Shown piece by piece: positions 26,301-33,531 of a stretch of DNA of 64,000 bases (positions are counted from its first letter, which is position 1; each line of letters starts with the position of its first letter). The DNA is taken from the NCBI GenBank assembly GCA_036398175.1, contig DASWHL010000050.1, positions 1 to 64,000 on the forward strand, given 5' to 3'. The stretch comes from JAOTWJ01 sp036398175. Its GTDB lineage: Bacteria; Gemmatimonadota; Gemmatimonadetes; Gemmatimonadales; GWC2-71-9. The position numbers were made by a program, and so were the translations under genes. Below the pieces are notes generated by a model. The model searched no databases, had not been told where the DNA came from, and saw only the letters and a program-made list of their open reading frames with translations.

Positions 26301-26731
26301 ACGTGCTCGAAGTCCTCGTAGGATCCCGTGAAGGGCAGCATGATCCGGTGCCGGTAGGCGTCCGTGACGCCGCCCGTGGCCTCGCCGATATCCGTGACAT
26401 TGTTCTGCTGGAACTCGGAGTGCGACGCGAACAGCAGGATGGGCTGCCGCTCGCGGTACTCGTGGTTCAGGATGCGCGACAGCCGGCCGTAGGCGCGCTC
26501 GGCCATCCGGGCGGCGTCCAGCGCCGCGGCCCGCTCTTCCTCGTAGAAGTGAATGTCGAAATGCTCGGTGGCGATCACCGAGAACTTGAGGTGCCGGTAC
26601 TGGACCCGGTTCTGGCCGAAGTACTGCGCCCGGGCCGGCGAGGTGCCGAGGCCCGCGAGCACGGCGGCGGCCAGCAGGGCACGCCGGATGGACGGGGCGC
26701 TAGGACGCGACCAGCGCGACGCGGGGCGCAT
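23378..26731 (-). CDS. TolB-like protein with M48/MA-type peptidase motif and D15 surface-antigen barrel
   Basis: The start is uncertain. ATG 26731 overlaps the rsfS end by 32 bases and gives a basic N-region plus a hydrophobic signal (RALLAAAVLAGLGTSPARA). The product has 1117 residues. Its N-terminal third is a peptidase MA-like domain with HEMVH (residues about 147-151), then EGMAEYLSLG, which would supply a third zinc ligand. The middle has TolB-type propeller repeats (SWSPDGRLFAIAA, AWSPDGRTIAFVTDR, QWAPDGRSLAYVSD). The C-terminal 400 residues look like an outer-membrane barrel (surface antigen/D15 type) ending in aromatic F. It is likely an outer-membrane protein; such fusions are common in this phylum. 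Confidence 0.8.
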   Translation of the reverse strand: MRPASRWSRPSAPSIRRALLAAAVLAGLGTSPARAQYFGQNRVQYRHLKFSVIATEHFDIHFYEEERAAALDAARMAERAYGRLSRILNHEYRERQPILLFASHSEFQQNNVTDIGEATGGVTDAYRHRIMLPFTGSYEDFEHVLQHEMVHQFQYDVFARGRIGAGISRLIAVQPPLWLIEGMAEYLSLGPVTPLTATWLRNAALEGHLPSIEQMTYDPSVFPYRYGHALMAYIGERWGDEVIGEVLHAVAAAGIEAGFRQALHLSLEDLSAEWHYEVRRQYLPTIVQHELARKFARPGLDRRRTGGSMHVSPALAPDGARIAYLSEGRSFFVDLYVADLETGRVRGRLSQSAFSSQLENLRYLYSTGSWSPDGRLFAIAAKHGGRDALVLFDMQRRRIARRIEIPLHGAATPSWSPDGSRLVFTGYDGGLSDLFVINSDGTNLQRLTTDAYADLQPAWSPDGRTIAFVTDRGPETDFERLEFASLRVALYDVASGRIQVLTRQEGRNINPQWAPDGRSLAYVSDRTGIANIFLYDLDEAADYQLTNVLTAVTGITELSPAISWAPDADRLAFTYYEGRDFTFSVYWVDDPRSLKREPWAPAGAPALVALREASDPPADGAVPPGLTPESLLGLVAPGRPVSDAEVRPSLGALVPRADSAAAGDSTAAPPGLPGVPSGSFYRGARGFRESAATIGGPGTLEPPLTVKQLLDSAALALPDTGSFEFRPYSAGLAPDFIAQPSIGYARDNFGRGFFGGAAIQMSDLLGNRRLLMAAQINGRIDEAQALFAYANQARRINWVVGYEQFPLFYFTGSGVASDPLGLPASVVTYTRYVNRRLFVEGHLPLSRFRRIELSVRPTSVNIARQTVVTSFDPVNGALVGQDVITEGLGTDFYVQPSVAVVFDNSVSLWVGPWLGRRSRFEYAPAIGEVRFHQFLADYRRYDRLLGPFILATRGMFYGRFGRDENDFRVSISNPDFLRGYTIGSLRTHECVTDVGGQLSGCAALDQLIGTRIGLFNAELRFPLFRALGLGFLPVWLPPIEGAVFYDVGIAWEEGTTLVWGREPYQNPAFVRQPLTSWGFSVRANLLGFAVFRFDYTNPLSRPDGVSSYWTVSLGPTF

Positions 26732-27029
26732 CGCCCCAGAGCCGCTCGAGCTGGTAGAAGTCCCGCTGGCTCGGATGGAAGACATGTACGACGAAGTCCA
26801 CGTAATCGAGTAGTGCCCAGCGGCCCTGGGCGAGGCCCTCGGCGTGGTGGGCGCGAACCCCCGCGCCTGCGAGCGCGTCCATCACGTGATCGGCGACGGC
26901 GCGAACGTGGGTGTCCGACGTGCCGGACGCGATCACGAAGAAGTCCGCCGCGTCGCTCAGCCCACGCAGGTCCAGCACGACGATGTCCTGCGCCTTGCGG
27001 TCGGCGAGCGCATCGGCCGCCCGCTGCAC
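26700..27029 (-). CDS. rsfS: Ribosome silencing factor RsfS
   Basis: The 109-residue protein has the RsfS core: AQDIVVLDLRGLSDAADFFV, IASGTSDTHVRAVADHV, GRWALLDYVDFVVHVFHP and FYQLERLWGDAP. RsfS binds L14 and blocks joining of ribosomal subunits under starvation. The start was placed at GTG 27029 because family members begin a few residues before this point; no better codon lies between it and the upstream gene's stop. It sits between the FakA-FakB fusion gene and the TolB-like gene. nadD and proB, frequent neighbours elsewhere, are absent. Confidence 0.88.
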   Translation of the reverse strand: MQRAADALADRKAQDIVVLDLRGLSDAADFFVIASGTSDTHVRAVADHVMDALAGAGVRAHHAEGLAQGRWALLDYVDFVVHVFHPSQRDFYQLERLWGDAPRVALVAS

Positions 27030-27088
27030 GTCCCGCAGGGCCGTCTCCCTCTTCCTAGCGCTCCGGGACCGGGTTTGTTCCGGACGTC

Positions 27089-28957
27089 TTATGGCGTGCC
27101 CGCCTGCGGTGAAGGGGACGGATCCTCGATCTGGTAGAAAATACCCCAGGCGCCGGGACCCGTGTGGACGCCGAGGGCCGCCGTCACCTCGCTCACGAAG
27201 CAGTCGCGGGGGCGGTAGCGGGTTTCGATGTCCGCGCGCAGCCGGTCCGCCACGTCGGGCGCATGGACGTGCACGATGCCGATCCGGAACCGGGCGGGGC
27301 GCGGCGTGAGCCGCCGGTCCAGGTGGCGCAGGACGCGCGGGATCAGCGCCTCGCGCCCGCGGACGCGGTCGAGGGGGACCACGCGGCCCTCGCTGTTGAC
27401 CTCGAGAATGGGCTTCACGTCGAGCAGCGTGCCGAGCCACGCGCGGCCGCGGCCCACCCGGCCCGAGCGCAGCAGGTTGTCGAAGATGTCCACGGTGAAG
27501 AAGCCGCCCGACTGATCGCGGACCCGCGTCAGCTCGGCGGCGATGGCGTCCGCGTCCCAGCCCTCTTCGATCAGCTCGGCCCCGCGCAGCGCCAGCATGC
27601 CCATGCCCAGCGACGCGGACCGGGAATCCACGAGCGTGATGGACTTTCCCAGGGCCCGGGCCGCCGCCTGGCCGGAAGCGAACGTGCCGGAGAGGGCCTT
27701 GGCGAGCAGCACGGCCAGCACGGCGTCGGATCCGCTCAGCGCGTCCTCGAATCCCTGCACGAACGCGGCCGGGGTCGGCTGCGAGGTCGTGAAAACGGCG
27801 CCCTCGCTCATCCGCCGATAGAGCACTTCCCGCGAGATCCCGATGCGATCGAGGTACGTCGTCTGGCCCTCGATGACCTGGATGGGGACCATCACGACGC
27901 CGTAGCGGTCGAGCACGGTGTCCGGCAGGTCGCACGACGAGTCCACCAGGAGGCTCAGCGCGCGGCGCTCGACGTGGAGCGTGGTGCGCTGCCGGCGGGC
28001 ATGATCCTTCTGCGCCGCCTGCTGCGCCCGCATGTCGTCGGCCTTGGTGGTCTCGACGGCGCCCCAGCCCGCCGCCAGCGCGAACACCTGCTCCGGCGCA
28101 TTCGTGTGGATGTGCACCTTGAGCAGGTCGTCGGACGCCAGCACCACGATCGAGCCGCCGTGCGCGCGCAGGGCCTGCCGGATCTCGGTGGACGGCGGGA
28201 ACGCCGAGCCGCGTACGAGGACCTCGGTGCAGTAGCTGAAGTCCCGCTCCGCGGCGACCTCCGCCTGGGCCGCCGCGTACGGGACCTCGAACGCCGGCAG
28301 GTCCGTGACGGGGATGATGGGATCTCCCTCGATGAGGCGCACGATCCCCTCGAGCAGGAGGATGAACGCCTTCCCGCCCGCGTCCACGACCCCGGACTCC
28401 TTCAGGGTGGCGAGCAGCTCCGGTGTGCGCTCGAGGCTCGACTGCCCGTGGTCGAGCATCGTGCGCATGAGCTCCTCGAAGTTGCTGGTCTCCGTGGCGC
28501 CGCGCTCGGCGGCGTCGGCCACGTCCCGCGACACGGTGAGGATCGTGCCTTCGACCGGTTCGTCGAGCGACTCCTGGAGCCGGACCGCGCCGGCCCGGAT
28601 GGCGGCGGCGACCTCGACCGCGGTGGCCGTGTCGCGGTTGTCGAGCGCGTCGCGGAAGCCGAGCAGGAACTGCGACAGCAGCATCCCCGAGTTGCCGCGG
28701 GCGGCGAGGATACAGGCGTCGGCCATGGCGCGCGTCACGACGGGCAGCGGCGCCCGCGGATCGAGCCCGCGTACGCTGGTCGCCACGGCCCGCAGGGTCA
28801 TGGCGAAGTTGGTGCCCGTGTCCCCGTCCGGAACGGGGAACACGTTGATGCGGTTCAGCTCGTCCCGGCCCGCCTCCACCCAGTCGGCGGCGGCGAGCAG
28901 CGAGCGACGCAGCCGGGGACCGTCAACGTACGCGATCCCGACCGGTACCACGGTCAT
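27089..28957 (-). CDS. Fused fatty acid kinase FakA (DAK2-like) and fatty-acid-binding FakB (DegV)
   Basis: The 622-residue protein joins two parts that are separate in Firmicutes. Residues 1-330 are FakA-like: NVFPVPDGDTGTNF (ATP/Mg site of the DAK2 kinase fold), AARGNSGMLLSQFL, EGTILTVSRD, and the middle domain LLKVHIHTNAPEQVFALA. Residues 333-622 are DegV/FakB-like: ALSLLVDSSCDLPDTVLDRY, AVFTTSQPTP, LAKALSGTFASGQAA, RVGRGRAWLGTLLDVKPIL. Together they would bind an exogenous fatty acid and phosphorylate it for phospholipid synthesis. It follows rplI after one base, so it belongs to the ribosomal transcript. Fusions of this kind are known, and I infer the pairing is functional. Confidence 0.85.
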   Translation of the reverse strand: MTVVPVGIAYVDGPRLRRSLLAAADWVEAGRDELNRINVFPVPDGDTGTNFAMTLRAVATSVRGLDPRAPLPVVTRAMADACILAARGNSGMLLSQFLLGFRDALDNRDTATAVEVAAAIRAGAVRLQESLDEPVEGTILTVSRDVADAAERGATETSNFEELMRTMLDHGQSSLERTPELLATLKESGVVDAGGKAFILLLEGIVRLIEGDPIIPVTDLPAFEVPYAAAQAEVAAERDFSYCTEVLVRGSAFPPSTEIRQALRAHGGSIVVLASDDLLKVHIHTNAPEQVFALAAGWGAVETTKADDMRAQQAAQKDHARRQRTTLHVERRALSLLVDSSCDLPDTVLDRYGVVMVPIQVIEGQTTYLDRIGISREVLYRRMSEGAVFTTSQPTPAAFVQGFEDALSGSDAVLAVLLAKALSGTFASGQAAARALGKSITLVDSRSASLGMGMLALRGAELIEEGWDADAIAAELTRVRDQSGGFFTVDIFDNLLRSGRVGRGRAWLGTLLDVKPILEVNSEGRVVPLDRVRGREALIPRVLRHLDRRLTPRPARFRIGIVHVHAPDVADRLRADIETRYRPRDCFVSEVTAALGVHTGPGAWGIFYQIEDPSPSPQAGTP

Positions 28958-28958
28958 G

Positions 28959-29405
28959 TCAGGCCTTTACCACCCAGACCCGCAGCTCGGGTCGCACCTC
29001 GGCGTGCAGCCGGACGGGCACCTTGTAGACGCCCACCATCTTGAGCGGCTCCGGCAGCTCGATGATGCGCTTGTCCACGAAGTGTCCCAACTCGGCCAGC
29101 TTCTCGGCGATGTCGGCGGCCGTGATGGACCCGAACAGCCGGTCGCCTTCGCCCGCCTTGGCCTGGAACGTGAGGTCGGCGGCCGTGAGCTTCGCGGCCA
29201 GCGCCTGGGCGTCGTCCTTCTCCCGCGAGAGCAGCTTCCCGCGTCGCGCGGCCTCGGCCTCGACCCGCCGCTTGTTGCCCGCGCTCGCCGCATACGCCAG
29301 GCCCCGGGGCAGCAGGAAGTTGCGGCCGTAGCCGTCCTTCACCTTCACGAGCTGGCCGGCCTTGCCCAGCTCGGCGACATCCTCACGCAGAATCACGTCC
29401 ATCAT
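28959..29405 (-). CDS. rplI: Ribosomal protein bL9
   Basis: The 148-residue protein has the L9 N-terminal signature (VILREDVAELGKAGQLVKVK then DGYGRNFLLPRGLA), a connecting helix and the C-terminal domain (GDRLFGSITAADIAEKL). It binds 23S rRNA. Two ATG codons sit side by side at the start. It lies 4 bases after DUF2232 and one base before the FakA-FakB gene, within the rpsF-rpsR-DUF2232-rplI order that is common in bacteria. Confidence 0.96.
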   Translation of the reverse strand: MMDVILREDVAELGKAGQLVKVKDGYGRNFLLPRGLAYAASAGNKRRVEAEAARRGKLLSREKDDAQALAAKLTAADLTFQAKAGEGDRLFGSITAADIAEKLAELGHFVDKRIIELPEPLKMVGVYKVPVRLHAEVRPELRVWVVKA

Positions 29406-29409
29406 CGTG

Positions 29410-30294
29410 TCAGGCTCCCGATCGCGGCAGCCGCCGCCGCAGGTTGAGCCCGGCGTCCAGCACTCCCAGGAGCACCGTGCCGGGCAACACGAAGAATACA
29501 GCGATCGCGGCGACCCCGTACAGGATGGGGCCTGCCCGCACCGCCTTGAGACCGCTGAGCACCACCGCCATGCCCCGCAGCCCGTACAGCACCGCCATGA
29601 CGGCCAGGAGGTTCATGGCCAGCGGCCGCGCCTGGCCCAGGCCGGGGACGATCAGCAGCACGATCGCGCCGGCGAGCAGCCAGCCCAGATGCTCGGAGAA
29701 CCGGAACTCCGCGAAGGGCCCGAACGGGCGCCCGATCCGGATCCGGCCGAGCCGCGTCCCCGCCACCGCCGCGAGCGCCAGGCACACCATCAGTTGCAGC
29801 GCCAGGGCCGCCGGGAACAGGTCCGCGCTGGTCTTCACCAGGTCGTTCAGCACCTGATCGAAGTCCGGCCGGTGCAGCCCCACGGCGCCCGGCTCCGAGG
29901 CCACCCGGGCCGCCGACAGGACGAGCCGCAGCGCCGCCCCGGTCCGGAACCCCACCCACCAGTGCAGCCGCTGCCACGACCAGCCGAACAGCAGGAACGC
30001 CGCCGTGATGCCCAGCGCGGCCACCGCGACCGCGAGCAGCGCCCGGTGCGTGAACGAGAGATCCGACCGGCGGGACGCGATCGCGAACGCGGCCGACGTG
30101 AACACCAGGGCGGCCCGCATCACCTGGTCCGGGAGGTCGCCCGTCTGGAGCAGCCACCACAGCGCCAGGGCACCGGCCGGCACGCCCAGCAGGACGGTGC
30201 GCCGGGACCGGATGCCGGCCGCCGCGAGCAACGCCGCCACCGGCAGCGCCACGAGCGCGACCGGGGTCGCGAGCGTCTGCGCGAGTGGGCCCAC
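29410..30294 (-). CDS. DUF2232 (YybS-like) membrane protein
   Basis: The 294-residue GTG-started protein has about eight hydrophobic segments (for example VALVALPVAALLAAAG and GAIVLLIVPGLGQARPLAMN). Its position between rpsR and rplI is the usual place for DUF2232/YybS proteins. The family resembles membrane parts of ECF or peptidoglycan-related transporters, but its function is not known. No signature motif sharper than the topology can be given. Confidence 0.75.
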   Translation of the reverse strand: MGPLAQTLATPVALVALPVAALLAAAGIRSRRTVLLGVPAGALALWWLLQTGDLPDQVMRAALVFTSAAFAIASRRSDLSFTHRALLAVAVAALGITAAFLLFGWSWQRLHWWVGFRTGAALRLVLSAARVASEPGAVGLHRPDFDQVLNDLVKTSADLFPAALALQLMVCLALAAVAGTRLGRIRIGRPFGPFAEFRFSEHLGWLLAGAIVLLIVPGLGQARPLAMNLLAVMAVLYGLRGMAVVLSGLKAVRAGPILYGVAAIAVFFVLPGTVLLGVLDAGLNLRRRLPRSGA

Positions 30295-30315
30295 GCACCG
30301 GGCGGGACGGCCGGG

Positions 30316-30537
30316 CTAGCGCCCGGCGCCCCGCACGTAGGGCATCAGCGCGAGATAGCGCGCCCGCTTGATGGCGGTCGCGAGCTGCCGCTGATGGCGC
30401 GCGCACATGCCGGACAGCCGGGCGGGCAGGATCTTCCCCCGCTCGGTCGTGAACCGGCTGAGCGCCCGCTCGTCCTTGAAGTCGAGCACGCGGACGCCGG
30501 ACTCGCAGACGGGACAAGTCTTCGCACGGCGTCGCAT
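30316..30537 (-). CDS. rpsR: Ribosomal protein bS18
   Basis: The 73-residue protein has the S18 core LSRFTTERGKILPARLSG and CARHQRQLATAIKRARYLAL. CPVC near the start and CARH later suggest the zinc-binding version of S18. Its ATG overlaps the rpsF stop (ATGA), so translation of the two is coupled. Confidence 0.96.
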   Translation of the reverse strand: MRRRAKTCPVCESGVRVLDFKDERALSRFTTERGKILPARLSGMCARHQRQLATAIKRARYLALMPYVRGAGR

Positions 30538-30905
30538 CAGTCGCTCTCCTCAGGCTCGGGGCCGCCGCCGTCGTCGTCATCGTCGCGCGACCGTGGAGGC
30601 CGCGGCGCCTCGCCCTCGTTGAGCACCAGGAGGTGGCGCAGCACGCCGTCGTCGAGCTTGATGGCCCGCTCGTATTCGGGCAGCTGGACGGCCGGCGCCT
30701 CGAACTGGGTGACCACGTAGTAGCCGATGTCCTTGCCCTGGATGGCATAGGCGAGCTGCCGTTTGCCCCAGTGGTTCACGGATTGAATCGGCGTCGGCGC
30801 GTCGGGGGTCGTCAGCAGCGCATGGAACCGCTCCAGGCGTTCGTTCACCTGGGCTTCCTCCAGCGCGCTGTCAAAGATGTAGACCGTCTCGTAATGACGA
30901 GTCAT
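30537..30905 (-). CDS. rpsF: Ribosomal protein bS6
   Basis: The 122-residue protein has the S6 fold: RHYETVYIFDSALEEAQV at the start, VNHWGKRQLAYAIQGKDIGY in the middle, and a very acidic tail (DDDDDGG, EPEESD). S6 and S18 bind together to the platform of the 30S subunit. It is the first gene of the ribosomal cluster; the intergenic region upstream (30906-31237) should contain the promoter and any leader that governs it. Confidence 0.96.
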   Translation of the reverse strand: MTRHYETVYIFDSALEEAQVNERLERFHALLTTPDAPTPIQSVNHWGKRQLAYAIQGKDIGYYVVTQFEAPAVQLPEYERAIKLDDGVLRHLLVLNEGEAPRPPRSRDDDDDGGGPEPEESD

Positions 30906-31237
30906 GGCACCTTCCTCTGGACGTGAGGCCCCAGCCGGTGCGGGTGGGGCAGGATCTGGTTTTCGGGAGGCGAAAGGTAGTGGGGCTACGGGGTTAGGAG
31001 CAAGGGCAGGCGGCGAGACGGCGAGACGGCCAGCGGTGGGGAGGTTCGAGGGGACTGTGATATCACTTTCGCCTCAGACTGCGGACGGCATGCCGTCTGG
31101 CCGTCTCGCCGTCTGACCTCCACGCTGCATCCCGTCTCCCGATGCCTATTCCAGCGCGAAGACGGCGGTGGCGCCGATCTCCCAAGATCCTTGCCCTTTG
31201 ACTATCTCTTACGCATCCGCGTTCACCAGGAGCCAGG
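30906..31237. other. Divergent intergenic region between rpsF and the M1 peptidase gene
   Basis: This 332-base region must hold both divergent promoters. I see no reliable -35/-10 pair. It contains an inverted pair of an 18-mer (listed separately), a short palindrome at 31083-31100 (CAGACGGCATGCCGTCTG-like), and AGGAG before the peptidase ATG at 31238. Confidence 0.5.
31016..31114. repeat. Inverted pair of dispersed 18-mer AGACGGCGAGACGGCCAG
   Basis: The 18-mer AGACGGCGAGACGGCCAG occurs at 31016-31033 and, inverted and identical, at 31097-31114. Exact copies occur again at 61270-61287 and 61286-61303, 30 kb away. The pair could form a long stem upstream of rpsF. Confidence 0.8.
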
Positions 31238-33217
31238 ATGTCCCTTCGACGGTTCGTTGCCTTCCTGACGGTCACCACGTCCCTCGTTTCCGCCGCCGGT
31301 CACGCGCAGTTGCCTGAGCGCGCCGTCCGGCGCGACCTCCCCCTCACCAACATGATTCGCCGTGCGTTCGCGGCGGGCACGCGCGATTCCACCGGCCGGC
31401 CCGGACCGAGCTACTGGCAGCTCTGGACCGACTACACCATCACGGCCCGGCTCGATCCCACGGCGTCCACGGTGACGGGCCACGAGACGGTCGTCGTTTA
31501 TAACACGAGTCCGGACGACCTCACCAGCATTCACCTCAGGCTGTACCAGAACGTCTACGCCCCGCACGCGCTGCGGTCACGGCCCGTGCCCGAGGTGACG
31601 GGCGGCATGCCGGTCACCCGCATCACGGTGAACGGGGCGCGGGTGGACCTGAACCCGCCGCCCCGGTTCCGGGGCCGGGGCCAGGTGCCGGCCCCGGTGC
31701 GCCTTGCGGCCTACGGGATGGACCAGACCACGGCCGAGATCACGCTGCCCGTTCCGGTGTCCAGGGGGGGACGGGCCACGCTCGAGGTGGATTGGAGCTT
31801 CAGCGTGCCCTGGGCGGACGGGTCACGCGGCCTCCGCATGGGTCGCTGGGCTGACAGCCTGTATCAGATCGCGCAATGGTATCCCCAGGTCGCCGTCTAC
31901 GACGACCTGCGCGGCTGGGACACGGATCCGCACTTGGGGGGGTCGGAGTTTTACAACAACTTCGGCCGGTTCGACGTGACGCTCGATGTCCCCACCGGCT
32001 GGCTCGTGGGCGCCACCGGCGTGCTCCAGAATCCCGAGGCGGTGCTGACCGGGACGGAACGCGAGCGGCTCTCTCGCGTTCTGGCGTCGGACTCCCTGCG
32101 CACGATCCACGGCCCCGGTGAGCAGCGGACGGGCCTGGCCGGCGACCGCGCGCGCTGGCGCTTCGTCGCAGATACGGTCCACGACTTCGCGTGGGCCACG
32201 TCGGATCGGTTCGTGTGGGAGGCCACCCGGGCCACGATCCCTGAAAAAGGCCCCATCCCCCTCTACATCCTCTATCTCCCCGGCAGCGCCGAGCAGTACC
32301 GGGACGTCGGTCCCACCGTGCGGCACGCCCTGGCGTTCTACTCCGACCTCTGGATGCCTTACGCGTATCCGCAGCTCACGACCGTGGACGGCCCCGACCG
32401 CGGCATGGAGTACCCCATGTTCATCATGTCCGCCCTCGGCGCCGCCGACCACGAGGCGGGCCACGAGTGGTGGCCGATGATGGTGAGCAACAACGAGACG
32501 TGGTACGGGTTCATGGACGAGGGCTTCAACGTGTACATGAACCGCCTGTCCCGCGCGCACCGGCAGGGCGTGGCCCCCGACCTGGATGGCCTGGGGCAGG
32601 CGTACGGCCGGATCAGCGGCGACGAGCGGGAGGCGCCGCTCATGTGGAATGCCAACTACGGCGGTCCCATGTATCGGTTCCAGGCGTACGACAAGGCGCC
32701 GCTCATGCTCTCGATGTTGGGGGGGGTGGTCGGCGATACCGCCGTCTGGAAAGCCCAGAGCGACTTCGCCAAGGCGTGGCGCTTCAAGCATCCGTCGCCC
32801 TGGGACTACGCGTTCTTCCTGAGCAACGCGCTCGGCCGCGACCTGGGGTGGTTCTGGTACTCCTGGCTGTTCACCACCGACGCGGTGGACGGCTCGATCG
32901 CGGACGTGACGACCACTGGCTCCCGCACCACGGTGGTCGTGCGGCAGGACGGCCAGATGCCGTCGCCGGTCGTGCTGGCGGTGGAGCTGGCGGCGGACGG
33001 GCCACCCATCCGGCCGATGGCGAACAGCGTCATGCAGGGCGACCGCACGGCCATCGTCACGTGGCCGGTGGACGTGTGGTTCGGCGGCAGCCGAACGTTC
33101 ACCGCGGTGCTCGACTTCGGCGGTCGACGGATCGAGAAGATCACGCTCGACCCGCGGCGCCGGTTTCCGGATCGGGAACCGGCAGACAATGTCTGGCCGC
33201 GAGGCGGCAGCAACTAG
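31238..33217 (+). CDS. Secreted M1-family-like zinc metallopeptidase
   Basis: The 659-residue protein has a signal peptide (RRFVAFLTVTTSLVSAAGHA). The zinc motif HEAGH (405-409) is followed by the third ligand Glu428 in YGFMDEGFN, spaced as HEXXH-X18-E of the M1 family. A GMEYPMF stretch stands where the GAMEN exopeptidase motif should be. The N-terminal beta domain (TVTGHETVVVYNTSPDDLTS) is typical of M1-like proteins. It is presumably a periplasmic aminopeptidase. AGGAG 8 bases before the ATG is a good ribosome site. It is divergent from rpsF. Confidence 0.88.
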   Translation: MSLRRFVAFLTVTTSLVSAAGHAQLPERAVRRDLPLTNMIRRAFAAGTRDSTGRPGPSYWQLWTDYTITARLDPTASTVTGHETVVVYNTSPDDLTSIHLRLYQNVYAPHALRSRPVPEVTGGMPVTRITVNGARVDLNPPPRFRGRGQVPAPVRLAAYGMDQTTAEITLPVPVSRGGRATLEVDWSFSVPWADGSRGLRMGRWADSLYQIAQWYPQVAVYDDLRGWDTDPHLGGSEFYNNFGRFDVTLDVPTGWLVGATGVLQNPEAVLTGTERERLSRVLASDSLRTIHGPGEQRTGLAGDRARWRFVADTVHDFAWATSDRFVWEATRATIPEKGPIPLYILYLPGSAEQYRDVGPTVRHALAFYSDLWMPYAYPQLTTVDGPDRGMEYPMFIMSALGAADHEAGHEWWPMMVSNNETWYGFMDEGFNVYMNRLSRAHRQGVAPDLDGLGQAYGRISGDEREAPLMWNANYGGPMYRFQAYDKAPLMLSMLGGVVGDTAVWKAQSDFAKAWRFKHPSPWDYAFFLSNALGRDLGWFWYSWLFTTDAVDGSIADVTTTGSRTTVVVRQDGQMPSPVVLAVELAADGPPIRPMANSVMQGDRTAIVTWPVDVWFGGSRTFTAVLDFGGRRIEKITLDPRRRFPDREPADNVWPRGGSN

Positions 33218-33291
33218 GACGCCGGGTCGCGGAGACGCCATGAGGGAGACGCAGTGGCGCCGAGGCGCGCCGTGGCTCTCGGAGGCGAGTC

Positions 33292-33531
33292 GTGAGCGCT
33301 GACGACGAGCTCGATGAGGCATTCCCCCTGGGGGATGGGACGGCCGAGACCGCTGCCGTGGTCGTGTGTCCGTATTGTGGGGAAGGCGTGGAGATCGAGC
33401 TTGATCCCGGCGGTGGCGCGGCGCAGGACTATGTCGAAGACTGCGCGGTTTGCTGTCAGCCGTGGCGGGTGCGCGTGCGGTACGACGGTGCGGGCCGGGC
33501 GGACGTGGGGGTTACGGCGCTCGACGGGTAG
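33292..33531 (+). CDS. CPXCG-motif cysteine-rich protein
   Basis: The 79-residue protein has VVVCPYCGEGVEIELDPGG followed by DYVEDCAVCCQPWRVRVRYD, the two-knuckle pattern of the CPXCG cysteine-rich family. It probably binds one zinc. Function is unknown. A GTG start at 33292 follows a GGAGG at 33281. Its last 20 bases overlap the 3' end of the convergent fucosidase gene. Confidence 0.85.
   Translation: MSADDELDEAFPLGDGTAETAAVVVCPYCGEGVEIELDPGGGAAQDYVEDCAVCCQPWRVRVRYDGAGRADVGVTALDG

Noticed and set aside
31190..31230. TTTGACT followed by AT-rich bases as a sigma-70 promoter for the M1 peptidase gene
   Set aside because: No -10 box lies at the proper distance.
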